Positions 36,671-46,400 of a DNA stretch of 64,000 nt are shown in pieces (positions within the stretch are counted from its first letter, which is position 1; each line of letters begins with the position of its first letter). Under the pieces are notes generated by a model. It was not told the DNA's origin, ran no database searches, and worked only from the letters and a program-made list of their open reading frames with translations. Position numbers and translations under genes: made by a program. The DNA is from Nitrospira sp. GTDB lineage: Bacteria; Nitrospirota; Nitrospiria; Nitrospirales; Nitrospiraceae. Location of the stretch: contig JARFXQ010000001.1 in assembly GCA_029194725.1 (NCBI GenBank), forward strand, positions 186,001 to 250,000, in the 5' to 3' direction.

Positions 36671-36784
36671 CGTCGAAGGACTGCGTCATACATCCACGTC
36701 AAGCATGTCATGGATACAACCATTCCCTACCTCCCCCACTGCACCCGAGTTCCTCCAATGGTCATGGGCTCCTCCATCCCTTCG

Positions 36785-37288
36785 TTAGCCAGTCGATTTG
36801 TGTTGTGGGGTAGATGTGGGAAGTGGGACCGTCAGTACGGGGCAACCAGCGGTGCGAACGACTTTCTCCGCCGTGCTGCCGAAGAAAATCTTGTCCACAC
36901 TGCCGGACCGTCCACCGTAGCTTCCCATCACGACCAGATCGATATTCCCCGTGCGCGCAACTTTGGCGATCTCGACGAAGGGCGCTCCCTCCACGATCTG
37001 ACGTGTGAGCTTCACATCCGCAGCTACTTTCGATTCCAGCAACTGTCTTACTTTTAGACGGGCATGATGACGCAACCGGCGGCGCTGCGGCGCGGCGTCG
37101 GAGGGAACGGCCAGCAAACCCAATCGATTGAACGCGGCAAGAGCGTTGGTGTCGATCACGTGCAGAACGAGCAGCGTCGCTCCACACAACCGCGCAACCT
37201 GGCAGGCAACCCGGAATGCCTCATCTGAGCAGGGGGAGAAATCCACTGGAACCAAGATGGTCTTGAAGAGATTAGCATCCCGTGGCAT
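36785..37288 (-). CDS. Universal stress protein, single domain
   Basis: 167 residues: FKTILVPVDFSPCSDEAFRV at the N-terminus and MGSYGGRSGSVDKIFFGSTAEKVVR, then CPVLTVPLP, at the end. Single UspA fold with intact ATP-binding glycines. First gene of the leftward run; a 441-bp region separates it from the divergent Usp gene at 37730. Confidence 0.93.
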   Translation of the reverse strand: MPRDANLFKTILVPVDFSPCSDEAFRVACQVARLCGATLLVLHVIDTNALAAFNRLGLLAVPSDAAPQRRRLRHHARLKVRQLLESKVAADVKLTRQIVEGAPFVEIAKVARTGNIDLVVMGSYGGRSGSVDKIFFGSTAEKVVRTAGCPVLTVPLPTSTPQHKSTG

Positions 37289-37729
37289 GAACGATCCTCT
37301 CGAGCTGGAACTTGAGCAAGAGCAATGCCATCGACGAAAGCGTAAGGCTTATAGCTGATGGCTTGAAGACAGTACGAATTTGGCACCTTCGCTCTTACCC
37401 TCAGCCATCGACTATTGGCTCCGCCTCTGAAATAAGGGGAGCTGTGCTACAGCAATCATTCACTCTCTGTAGCAGAAGGCGTCATGTCAGATGAGAAGTA
37501 TGAAGTGGACCGTGAGGTGTGACACAAGTTCGTCTCACAACTGCTTCTAATTCTTTCCCATCTCAGGTTTCACCTCTCACCAAGAGACGGCATTGGACTT
37601 GCTGAGCATCCTCTCTGGGAAGGGGAAATCCTATGACGTGCGCCTGCCATGGCGGATGATCGACAACTTCCGTAGCTGAATGACTCCTATGAAACGAGGA
37701 AGCAGACCCACGGTTTTGAAGGTGACACC
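37289..37729. other. Divergent promoter region between two stress gene runs
   Basis: About 440 bp between leftward usp and rightward usp. It must carry both promoters. I see no gene and no single clear operator; a TCAGCCATCGACT-type low-complexity stretch near 37400 resembles other intergenic repeats in this window. Confidence 0.5.
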
Positions 37730-38593
37730 ATGAAAATTTTGCTCACTATCGACGGTTCTGATCATTCGTATGAGGCGGTCCAGTCCCTTAAGTACCTATC
37801 TCGCGCCGAGGAACTGCACATCGTGCACGTGGTGGACGTCCCTAGCCCGGCCTATCCCATGATGATGCCGGAAGTGGCGCAAGAACTGTACGAGACGGTC
37901 GGGCGAAACATGCACGACGATGGGACTCGCTTGTTAGATCGCATCGTGTCGTTGCTTCCATTGGATGTCGGACCGGTCACAAAGCATCTGGTCGTCGGAT
38001 CTCCAGCGGATCAGATCGTCACGTTGGCGGAGCAGCTCAAGGTAGGGCTGATTCTCTTGGGCACCAGAGGGCTCGGACCGATCAAGGAACGGCTCATCGG
38101 AAGTGTCTCGCACCGAGTGCTGACCTTTGGACCGGGCACAAAGTTCATTCTTCCTGGTCCTTTGAAGCAACTTCATCACATATTGCTTCCCTTACAAGGA
38201 ACCTATGATGCAGATCATGCCCTCGCCTTCCTTCAACAAAAACTCTTTCGTGATCCCCCGATCATTACCCTGTTCACCGTGCTTCCCCATACCAGACCTC
38301 CCTGGCCGGTAGATGCAGTCTCAGCCGAGCACATGGAAACCCACTCTCTCCGCAAGGCGAACGAATTTCTCGAGGAGACGGCAGCCAAGCTGAGCCCGTC
38401 CGGCTACCAAACCCGTGTGGCAACCACACTGGGGACTCCGGTTGATGGAATTCTTCAGGAAGCCAAGGCTTTGAATCCGGACCTCATTCTCGTGGGATCT
38501 CGCGGGCGCCGCGGCATCACCCGCATGGTGCTCGGCAGTGTTTCGCATGCTCTGTTGCACCAGGCGACCTATCCGCTCATGATCTTTGGTTGA
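37730..38593 (+). CDS. Tandem universal stress protein
   Basis: 287 residues. First domain: MKILLTIDGSDHSYEAVQSL to GTRGLGPIKERLIGSVSHRV. Second domain: HHILLPLQGTYDADHALAFL to GSRGRRGITRMVLGSVSHAL. Both ATP-binding motifs are present, though the second domain start is degenerate (LPLQGTYD). The first gene of a seven-gene rightward run; 19 bp to the next gene. Confidence 0.93.
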   Translation: MKILLTIDGSDHSYEAVQSLKYLSRAEELHIVHVVDVPSPAYPMMMPEVAQELYETVGRNMHDDGTRLLDRIVSLLPLDVGPVTKHLVVGSPADQIVTLAEQLKVGLILLGTRGLGPIKERLIGSVSHRVLTFGPGTKFILPGPLKQLHHILLPLQGTYDADHALAFLQQKLFRDPPIITLFTVLPHTRPPWPVDAVSAEHMETHSLRKANEFLEETAAKLSPSGYQTRVATTLGTPVDGILQEAKALNPDLILVGSRGRRGITRMVLGSVSHALLHQATYPLMIFG

Positions 38594-38612
38594 TTGTCGT
38601 AAGAGGTACCCC

Positions 38613-38777
38613 ATGCCGATGTACGACTATAAGTGTCTCGATTGCGGGAAGGAATCCTTGATCGTGGTGACTCTGAAAGAGCATGAGCGAGGCGAAGTGA
38701 AATGCCCGGCCTGCGGCAGCAAGAAGCTGCAGCAACTCTTTAGCCCTTTCATTGCCCACACCACAAAAAAGAGTTAG
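38613..38777 (+). CDS. FmdB-family zinc-ribbon protein
   Basis: 54 residues: MPMYDYKCLDCGKES, then VKCPACGSKKLQQLFS. Two CxxC pairs form a zinc ribbon typical of FmdB regulatory proteins. Function unknown; may bind nucleic acid or protein. It lies 19 bp after usp and 4 bp before the cytochrome gene, so clearly part of an operon. Confidence 0.88.
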   Translation: MPMYDYKCLDCGKESLIVVTLKEHERGEVKCPACGSKKLQQLFSPFIAHTTKKS

Positions 38778-38781
38778 CACC

Positions 38782-39174
38782 ATGCTCGCAGCTCCGTGGC
38801 GGTTCCTAAAGCCTCGGTTCTTTGCAGCATGGCTCTTCGGAGTCGTGCTTGTAAGCGGTCAGTCGAGCTCTTCACTCTACGGTCAAGACTATCCTCCCGA
38901 TCGCACACGTGGAAAAGCTGTGTACGAGCGGCATTGTCAAAGCTGCCACGGATTAAGCGGTCGAGGCGATGGACCTGCTGCCGCTTCGCTAAAGGTCTCT
39001 CCGGCCAATTTTCAGCGATTTCAATCGTTTCTGAAGTCCGATGAGGAGTTACTGCGGACCATCGAGCACGGTATCGTTTTCAGTCCGATGCATTCCTGGC
39101 GCGGCCAGCTCACCGATGGAGAAATGCAAGACGTCGTGGCGTACATTCGTTTATTATCGCAACGGGCACAATGA
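38782..39174 (+). CDS. Mono-heme c-type cytochrome
   Basis: 130 residues with a signal peptide (WLFGVVLVSGQSSSSLYGQ) and one heme site, CQSCH, after GKAVYERH; the Met ligand is likely in FSPMHSW. Periplasmic class I cytochrome c that carries electrons; partner unknown. It is in an unusual operon with an Usp protein and NAD-salvage genes. Confidence 0.9.
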   Translation: MLAAPWRFLKPRFFAAWLFGVVLVSGQSSSSLYGQDYPPDRTRGKAVYERHCQSCHGLSGRGDGPAAASLKVSPANFQRFQSFLKSDEELLRTIEHGIVFSPMHSWRGQLTDGEMQDVVAYIRLLSQRAQ

Positions 39175-39222
39175 CGGAGCCATGCCCACAGTCTACAGAA
39201 CGCCGGATTGCCCAACTGCGTA

Positions 39223-39813
39223 ATGCCCCTCATGATTGCGCTCACATCCCATGATGCATTGCTCATTATCGATATTCAGAACGATTTCCTACCAGGTGGG
39301 GCACTCGGCGTCAGCGGTAGCGATCACATTCTTCCCATCTTGCAGAACTATCTTCAGCGGTTCCATAGTCACGGCCTCCCCATCGTTCTGACGCGCGATT
39401 GGCACCCGCCCAACCATTGTTCATTCAAGCCCCAGGGAGGACGCTGGCCTGTGCATTGTGTCGCTGGTTCACCAGGCGCTCTGCCGCCATCGTCGTTTGT
39501 TACACCCCCATCGGCGCACGTCATTTACAAGGCCTTCAATCAAGACCAAGACGCCTATTCGGCCTTCGAAGGCACCACTCTCGATCAACATTTGCGAGCC
39601 CTGACCGTGCATCGTCTCTTCATCGGGGGATTGGCAACTGATTATTGCGTGCTGAATTCGGTCAAGGACGCTCGGATGTTCGGCTATGGCGTCTGTTTGC
39701 TGATGGACGGCATCAAGGCGGTCAATCTTCAGCCCGACGATGGTCGCCACGCCGAAGAGGAAATGGTCCACCTGGGAGCCGCGCCTGTTCGATGGGAGAT
39801 GCTGGGAACATGA
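39223..39813 (+). CDS. pncA: Nicotinamidase
   Basis: 196 residues of isochorismatase fold. The catalytic triad is visible: Asp in DIQNDF, Lys in YKAFN, Cys in TDYCVLNS. Metal ligands are in DWHPPNHCSF. It converts nicotinamide to nicotinate in NAD salvage. ATG at 39223 is chosen; no clear ribosome site. The stop overlaps the start of pncB (ATGA), so the two steps of the pathway are translationally coupled. Confidence 0.94.
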   Translation: MPLMIALTSHDALLIIDIQNDFLPGGALGVSGSDHILPILQNYLQRFHSHGLPIVLTRDWHPPNHCSFKPQGGRWPVHCVAGSPGALPPSSFVTPPSAHVIYKAFNQDQDAYSAFEGTTLDQHLRALTVHRLFIGGLATDYCVLNSVKDARMFGYGVCLLMDGIKAVNLQPDDGRHAEEEMVHLGAAPVRWEMLGT

Positions 39814-41144
39814 ATCCTTCGACCAGCGCCCTACTGACGGATCTGTATGAACTCACGATGGTCCAGGCCTACCTGAAACAAGGGATGGACGAGCCAGCCG
39901 TGTTTGAATTCTTTGTGCGTAAAGTGCCTGCGCATCGGAACTTCTTCGTCGCAGCCGGTCTCGAACAGATGCTGGACTATCTCTCGGAGTTACGGTTTTC
40001 TCAGGAAGAACTGGCCTGGCTGGATCAATCGGGACAATTCAGCTCACGGCTCCTTGACTACCTGGAAACAATGCGGTTCACCGGAGATGTGGAGGCCATG
40101 CCCGAAGGAACGATTTTCTTTCCCTATGAGCCGATCATCCGAATCGTTGCACCGCTTCCTCAAGCCCAGCTCGTCGAAAGCCGCGTGATGAACCTCTTAA
40201 ACTTTCAGACCATGGTGGCCTCCAAAGCAGCTCGTTCTGTGCTGGTCGCGGGAGGAAAACCCCTCATCGATTTTGGGCTTCGCCGGGCGCACGGCGCCGA
40301 AGCCGGTCTCCTCGCCGCGCGAGCGAGCTATCTGACCGGGTTCGCGGGAACAGCAACCGTGCTGGCCGGCATGGTTTATCGAATTCCTCTGTACGGCACC
40401 ATGGCCCATTCCTTTGTGCAGTCGCACGAGAACGAGATGCTCGCCTTCCAACATTTCGCCGAAGCTCAACCGGAGAACGTCGTCCTTTTGATCGACACCC
40501 ACGACACGGAAGCGGCTGCAGCCAAAGTCGTATCGTTGGCCGGTAAACTGAGAGCCAAGGGCATCACTGTCAAGGGAGTACGGTTAGACAGCGGAGATCT
40601 CGCCGACCATGCTCGAAAGGTTCGATACATTCTTGATGAAGGAGGCTTGCCTCACGCACAAATTCTTGCGAGCGGCAACCTTGACGAATATCGTGTGAAA
40701 GCCCTGGTCGAGAGCGGCGCCCCGATCGACAGTTTCGCCGTCGGCACGGCCATCACGACATCGTCCGACGCACCTTCGTTGGACTGCGCCTATAAACTCC
40801 AGGAATATGCCGGCAGGCCCTGCCGCAAGCGATCGGAGGGCAAAGCCACTTGGCCTGGTCGCAAACAAGTCTATCGATATCTTGCGGACAACGGGCGTTT
40901 GGACCACGATATCGTCACGATGAACAACGATCAATTGTCTGGGAAACCGTTGCTTCAGCTTGTCATGAAGAACGGCTGCCGCCTTGCTCCCTCACCTGGT
41001 TTGGCCGAACTGCGGCGCCATGCGGCTGCCCAGTTGAGACAACTTCCCGAAGCATTGCGGGCGCTGGAGACGGCGCCGGCCTATGACGTTCGGATTTCCT
41101 CGGCTTTGCGAAGCCTAGCCCAGACAGTCGACCGCAGACTCTAA
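39810..41144 (+). CDS. pncB: Nicotinate phosphoribosyltransferase
   Basis: 444 residues. It makes nicotinate mononucleotide from nicotinate and PRPP, the step after nicotinamidase. Signature segments: LLTDLYELTMVQAYL at the N-terminus, FGLRRAHGAEAGLLAARASY, GTMAHSFVQ with the phosphorylatable His region, VRLDSGDLADHARKVR and AVGTAITTSSDAP. The ATG at 39810 overlaps the pncA stop. A GAACATG context serves as its weak ribosome site; coupling explains translation. Confidence 0.95.
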   Translation: MNPSTSALLTDLYELTMVQAYLKQGMDEPAVFEFFVRKVPAHRNFFVAAGLEQMLDYLSELRFSQEELAWLDQSGQFSSRLLDYLETMRFTGDVEAMPEGTIFFPYEPIIRIVAPLPQAQLVESRVMNLLNFQTMVASKAARSVLVAGGKPLIDFGLRRAHGAEAGLLAARASYLTGFAGTATVLAGMVYRIPLYGTMAHSFVQSHENEMLAFQHFAEAQPENVVLLIDTHDTEAAAAKVVSLAGKLRAKGITVKGVRLDSGDLADHARKVRYILDEGGLPHAQILASGNLDEYRVKALVESGAPIDSFAVGTAITTSSDAPSLDCAYKLQEYAGRPCRKRSEGKATWPGRKQVYRYLADNGRLDHDIVTMNNDQLSGKPLLQLVMKNGCRLAPSPGLAELRRHAAAQLRQLPEALRALETAPAYDVRISSALRSLAQTVDRRL

Positions 41145-41161
41145 CTCCTAGAGGGGACAAG

Positions 41162-42607
41162 ATGACGCACTTCTCTGTATCGACCGCCTTTATCGGAATT
41201 ATCCTCCTCGTCGGACTCCCCGCCTCAGGGGCCGGACCGGTCGGCACATCAGCTTCCCCTACGACATCGCCCGAGTCTTCTATGTGCAAAAGCCCTTATA
41301 AGAAAAAGGCAGTCCCGACCAAGATATTGCAAGCTCTCGTGCGCTCACATGAACGATGGGTGGAGTATCGGGACAACCAGGATGCCAAGCGCACTGAGCT
41401 CTGCCAAGCGGATTTGAGCCGGGCAACATTGGAGGGGGCGAATCTCGAACGGGCCGACCTTGAAGGAACAGTTCTACGTCAGGCGAAGCTGTCTCAGGTC
41501 AACCTCGCTCAGGCCAGCCTTGCTCGAGCTGACTTCACCAAATCCGTCCTTACGGGTAGTAATCTCTCTGGAGCAGATCTGCGTCATGCTCGGCTCACCG
41601 GCGCGAATCTCTCGGGCGCGGTCGGTGATGAAGCAGCTCTCTTTGGCGCCGTCCTGGTCGATGCCAAGTTGAAGGGCTCCTCGTTCGAGCGGGCACAGTT
41701 GCAAGAGGCCGACCTTACCTCTGCCGATTTGACCGACGGCAACTTCGTCGAAGCGTCCTTTTACGGAGCCACGCTGAAAGGTGCGGTCCTGGTGAATGCT
41801 GACCTAACAACCGCCGACCTGCGTCGCACCATCCTGACCAACGCGAATTTCCATCGCGCCAACCTTCAGGGCACACTGCTGGACCGCGCGCAACTGGAAG
41901 CAGCCCGTCTGATTGAAGCCGACTTGGAAAGCGCCTATCTGGACGAAACGAATTTGCGCAATGCAAATCTTAAGAAAGCGATTCTTCGCGGCGCTGATCT
42001 CCGGTATGCCGACCTAACCAGCGCAGATCTACATGACGCCGACCTTGAAGGGGCCAATCTGGAAGAGGCCGCTCTGGTCAAGGTTGACTTGCACTCGGCG
42101 AATCTCCGAATGGCGATTCTTTATCATGCCGTCCTCGATGAAGCCGATTTCCTGGACGCGAATCTCAACCGCGCGGTCCTTATCGGCGCCAAGGGATTGC
42201 GCGTCAACCTCATGAACGCAGATCTAAATGAAATTTACGCTCCGAAATCCTCCCTCACCCACGCACAATTCAACAGGGCCAATCTGGAATCGTCGAATTT
42301 CGTCAGCGCGGACCTTCGCGGGTCGAACTTTAGCCATTCCGACATGACCCAGGCCAACCTTCAGGAAGCCAATCTTCAAGAAACCAATCTTCAGCATGCC
42401 TCCCTAGCCGGAGCCGATTTGAGCGGTGCTCGGATGGACTCAGCGAATTTGCATCGCACGAACCTCAAGGGCGCCATGCTCTCGTCGGTCATCGGTCTCA
42501 CGCAGACACAGCTCAACGCCGCCTGCGTCGATGACAAGACCACATTGCCTTCTGAGCTCAGTCGTCCGGCTCCCTGCAGTCCCGTAAAGAAACGGGCTAA
42601 ACCATGA
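41162..42607 (+). CDS. Exported pentapeptide-repeat protein
   Basis: 481 residues. An N-terminal signal peptide (FIGIILLVGLPASGAG) precedes a long run of A(D/N)LXX pentapeptide repeats from about residue 80 to 460, which should fold as a right-handed quadrilateral beta-helix. Most such proteins are cytoplasmic gyrase-mimics; an exported one of this size is structural or a protein-binding scaffold in the periplasm (inference). 17 bp after pncB; its stop overlaps the start of the hydrolase gene. Confidence 0.92.
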   Translation: MTHFSVSTAFIGIILLVGLPASGAGPVGTSASPTTSPESSMCKSPYKKKAVPTKILQALVRSHERWVEYRDNQDAKRTELCQADLSRATLEGANLERADLEGTVLRQAKLSQVNLAQASLARADFTKSVLTGSNLSGADLRHARLTGANLSGAVGDEAALFGAVLVDAKLKGSSFERAQLQEADLTSADLTDGNFVEASFYGATLKGAVLVNADLTTADLRRTILTNANFHRANLQGTLLDRAQLEAARLIEADLESAYLDETNLRNANLKKAILRGADLRYADLTSADLHDADLEGANLEEAALVKVDLHSANLRMAILYHAVLDEADFLDANLNRAVLIGAKGLRVNLMNADLNEIYAPKSSLTHAQFNRANLESSNFVSADLRGSNFSHSDMTQANLQEANLQETNLQHASLAGADLSGARMDSANLHRTNLKGAMLSSVIGLTQTQLNAACVDDKTTLPSELSRPAPCSPVKKRAKP

Positions 42608-43254
42608 CCACACCACCCGAACACAATGTAAAGATCACCAAAGGGAAACTCGCTCTGGAAGGCATCTTCGGATTTCCAGAAGGTCCGCGTGGCGTGGTTG
42701 TCTTTGCTCATGGAAGCGGGAGCGGACGATTCAGTCCTCGCAATAATTTCGTCGCTGGTCATTTACAGCAAGATGGACTTGCTACGTTGCTTCTGGATCT
42801 CTTAACCGAGGATGAGGCGGATGATCGCCGCAAGGTATTTGATATTAACCTGTTGGCAGATCGACTGTTGCTGGCCAAATCCTGGCTGGAAACGGAGCTA
42901 CAGACCAGGAATCTGGGAATCGGTTACTTCGGCGCCAGCACCGGCGCCGGAGCAGCGTTACAAGCTGCCGGGCGAAGCCCGTCGAACATCAAGGCCGTCG
43001 TATCGCGAGGAGGACGACCGGACCTGGCTGAACGCTATCTACCGTCGGTCACTGCTCCGACATTGTTGATCGTGGGAGGTCACGATGAACCGGTGATTAA
43101 GATGAACCAGGCCGCGTACGATTTGCTGACCTGCGAAAAGAAGTTGATCATCGTCCCCGGCGCGACACACCTCTTCGAAGAACCAGGCACGTTGGAACAG
43201 GTGGCGGAGGATGCGAGGATGTGGTTTCTCCAATACTTCTCGCTCATGGCATGA
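42604..43254 (+). CDS. Alpha/beta hydrolase (dienelactone hydrolase-like)
   Basis: 216 residues. Nucleophile Ser in GASTGAGAA (G-x-S-x-G), catalytic Asp in VGGHDEPV and His in GATHLFEE; the oxyanion region is FAHGSGSGR. No signal peptide. Substrate unknown. Last gene of the rightward operon, overlapping the pentapeptide gene by 4 bp. Similar proteins are found next to phosphoribosyltransferases in other bacteria, sometimes as fusions. Confidence 0.9.
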   Translation: MTTPPEHNVKITKGKLALEGIFGFPEGPRGVVVFAHGSGSGRFSPRNNFVAGHLQQDGLATLLLDLLTEDEADDRRKVFDINLLADRLLLAKSWLETELQTRNLGIGYFGASTGAGAALQAAGRSPSNIKAVVSRGGRPDLAERYLPSVTAPTLLIVGGHDEPVIKMNQAAYDLLTCEKKLIIVPGATHLFEEPGTLEQVAEDARMWFLQYFSLMA

Positions 43255-43462
43255 AGCGGTGATGTGAAGCTTAATCCCTTCCGTTTTCCGGCCTGTCTGA
43301 AGACGATTTCAGTCCGCCATCAGTTCCTGCCGATGCAGTTCACTCCACCCTTCGGCTAGCCGCTGCGGCCGTTTCGGCAACTCCCTAGCCGCCACTTCAC
43401 ATCTATGCCATCAAGCATGAACCTCCAGCTTCCTGAGCCGGAATGGCGACCGCCCGAGGTCA

Positions 43463-46400
43463 TCATCCGCTCGGCGAGAGCAGGAAATCGAAGTCGGCTT
43501 TCGTCAAGACACCTTGCCCGGAACCGCGCACCACCCCGGTCATGACCGCGTCGTACAACTCGAGCTTTCGCTGCTTGAGCGCCATCATCTTCTCCTCGAT
43601 GCTGTGGCGCATGAGAATCCGCACGATCGAGACCGTTCGCTGTTGCCCGATGCGGTGCGCGCGGTCCGATGCCTGGCGCTCTACGGCCGGATTCCACCAA
43701 GGGTCCAGATGAAAGACATAGCTCGCTTTGGTGAGGTTCAGTCCTTGCCCTCCCGCTTTGAGGCTCAGGAGGAATACGCTCGGCTGTTTACCGGTCTGAA
43801 ACTCCGTCACGCGGGCCCTGCGCGCCGCCGGCGCCGTGGACCCATCCAGCCGGTGGTAGGGAAGGGCGTGTCTGGTACAGGCTTCCTGCACGAGGTCCAG
43901 AAAGCTTGTGAACTGCGAGAACACCAGGGCGCTGTGCCCCTCATCGCGCAAGACTTGTAGGCGCTCCACCAGGAAACCGAGCTTGGGTGAGGTCTCCTCG
44001 CCTTGGTTCGTTAGCAGCCGTGGCGACAGACAGACTTGTCGAAGTTTGAGGATGGCCGTGAGCGCGATGAACTGCGCCTGTCCGGATGTCTTGGTGCGAT
44101 AGGCGTTGTCGATGGTCGAGCGAACCTGGGCGACCGTCTGTTGGTAGAGAGCTTTTTGGCGGTCGGTCAACTCGAGGAACACCTCGTGCTCGGTTTTCGG
44201 CGGGAGCTCATGGAGGATCTCGGCTTTGGTCCGCCGCAGAATAAAGGGCCTTGTCCTGCGCAGCAACTGATCGAGCGCACGACCAGCGACACGTTTCAAG
44301 TCCGCCTTAAACCGATCGTACTCGCCGAGGAGTCCGGGCACGCACAGGTCGATCACGGAGAAATACTCGCCCAAATGGTTTTCGATCGGCGTACCGGTCA
44401 GCGCGATCTTGAAGCGCCCCTTAAGCCGGCGGACCGTGCCCGTCGTGTCCGCCAGAATGTTTTTCACCGCCTGCGCTTCGTCGAACACGATCACGTGGAA
44501 CGTCATCCGCTCCAAGGTCTGGATGTCCCGGCGGACGAGCCCATAGGTCGTGATCACCACCTCGCCGTCTTTGGCATCGAGCGCCCGCTCGCTCCCACTG
44601 TAGACATGGACCTTCAAGCCGGGTGCGAAACGCGCCAGTTCCTGTTCCCAGTTGAAGAGGAGACTCGTCGGCACGACGATCAGATGAGATCCTTTCACTC
44701 CACGGGCCGCTTTGATGCGTCCCTCTTTGATAGCAATCAGTAGGCAGATGGCTTGGATGGTCTTGCCTAGTCCCATGTCATCCGCCAAGCAAGCGCCGAA
44801 TCGGTGCTCGTAGAGAAACGCCAGCCAGTCGTAGCCGTCCCGCTGATAGGGTCGCAACATCGCGTGCAAGCCCTTCGGCAACGGCGGCTTCTCGATCTGT
44901 TGAAATCTCAGCAAGCGCGCGAGCACCGTCTCGTCCTCGGCGGGCAGCGACACGGGGATGCCCTGCTCGCGCAGCGCCAGCCAATCGAGAATCTGTAACC
45001 GTGGCACACGCACGACTTGCGCTGTTTTCCGGTCCTCCGACGCATCACCCGTAAGGTCGATGATTGCGCGCAGTCGCTCCAGGGTCTGGCCATCCAAGGC
45101 CCGCAGGCCACTCGTTGTACGGATCAGTCCGCCCTGCTGGAGGGCCGCCCGCCATTCCACCTCATTGACCGCCACCCCGTCGCAGCTGATCTCCGGCCGG
45201 ATCTCGAACCAGTCGATCCCTGTCCCCACTCGGTCCTGACGGTCGACTTGGACGGAGCAGTCCCATCGCGTAGGCCGGAGCGGCTGATCCTCGTGGAGCA
45301 ATGTGATTCCGACCGCAGTCAGCTTTTCCAAAAGATCCGGCAATCGTTCGAATAGCGAGCGTGGGTCGATCGTCATCACGTCATAAGAAGGCATGCCGCG
45401 AAACGCATTCGCCCCGAAGACCTCGAATGGCGTCCGGTACAGCAGCACCTCACGGGGTTTGTCGATCGTGCGTAACGTCCACTGCCCTCTCTCGATCTGC
45501 AACCGTACATCTGGTCTGGCATACAGCGACAGATTGTGTCGCAACCATTGAGCTGCCTCAAGACGGATGCTCCGCGCCCAATCGGTCTGATCCAGCACCG
45601 TTTTGATGTGGCGGTCTCGTTCCTTAGCCTCACTGACCGTGAGCAAGGTGAAGAATAGATCGTAGAGCACGGCCTTGCGTTTCTGCGCGCGCAGGGGGTT
45701 GGAAACGGCGCGGCCCTGTTCCAACGCTGAGATGAAGGAAAAGGTCGCGGCGCTCGGAGCAAACAAGACATCCGCGCAACGACATTGTGCCCGTAACGTC
45801 CATGCAGCTGTCGGCGCGGCAGCCTCGTCGGCGGGAGGCGCCAGAATGAACTCGTACGACACCTCCTCGTTCGCTGAGATGGTCGCAGCAGGATGAACCG
45901 ACGCCTCTGTGCCATCCACGCGCAAGAGAAGATCGCGCAAGGTCTTGTCGGCCTGCTTGTGAATCAGATCGATCTGCGCGGACTGGAATTCGTCTCGCGA
46001 GACGGAGAACTCCGTCTCGCCATCGATGCCCTGCCGTCCACCATAGCCTCGGCCATCTGGCAACGTCACCGCGCACAGCGCCCCGTCCAGTCCGTCGGCA
46101 TAATGATAAGAGTTGAGACCTCGGAAGCCGTCGCGCAGGGCGCGAAACGAAGCCCATCCGGTTTCGTCCTCCATAAGAAGCAAACGCCGGCCGTTCACAT
46201 CGGCCACGAAGTTGCGAAAACGGACGATTTGGTTGAGCGTGGTTCCGTCGGCCACACAGATCGCACGAATTGTCACGTCATCGCCCGCGACAGAAATCTC
46301 CGTCTTGCTCACGTATTTGACCGATGGGGTCCATTGAAGAATGATAGACTTCCGGCCGGTTTTCAGCAGGATCGGGAATCGGTGCTTAGAGTCGCGGAGA

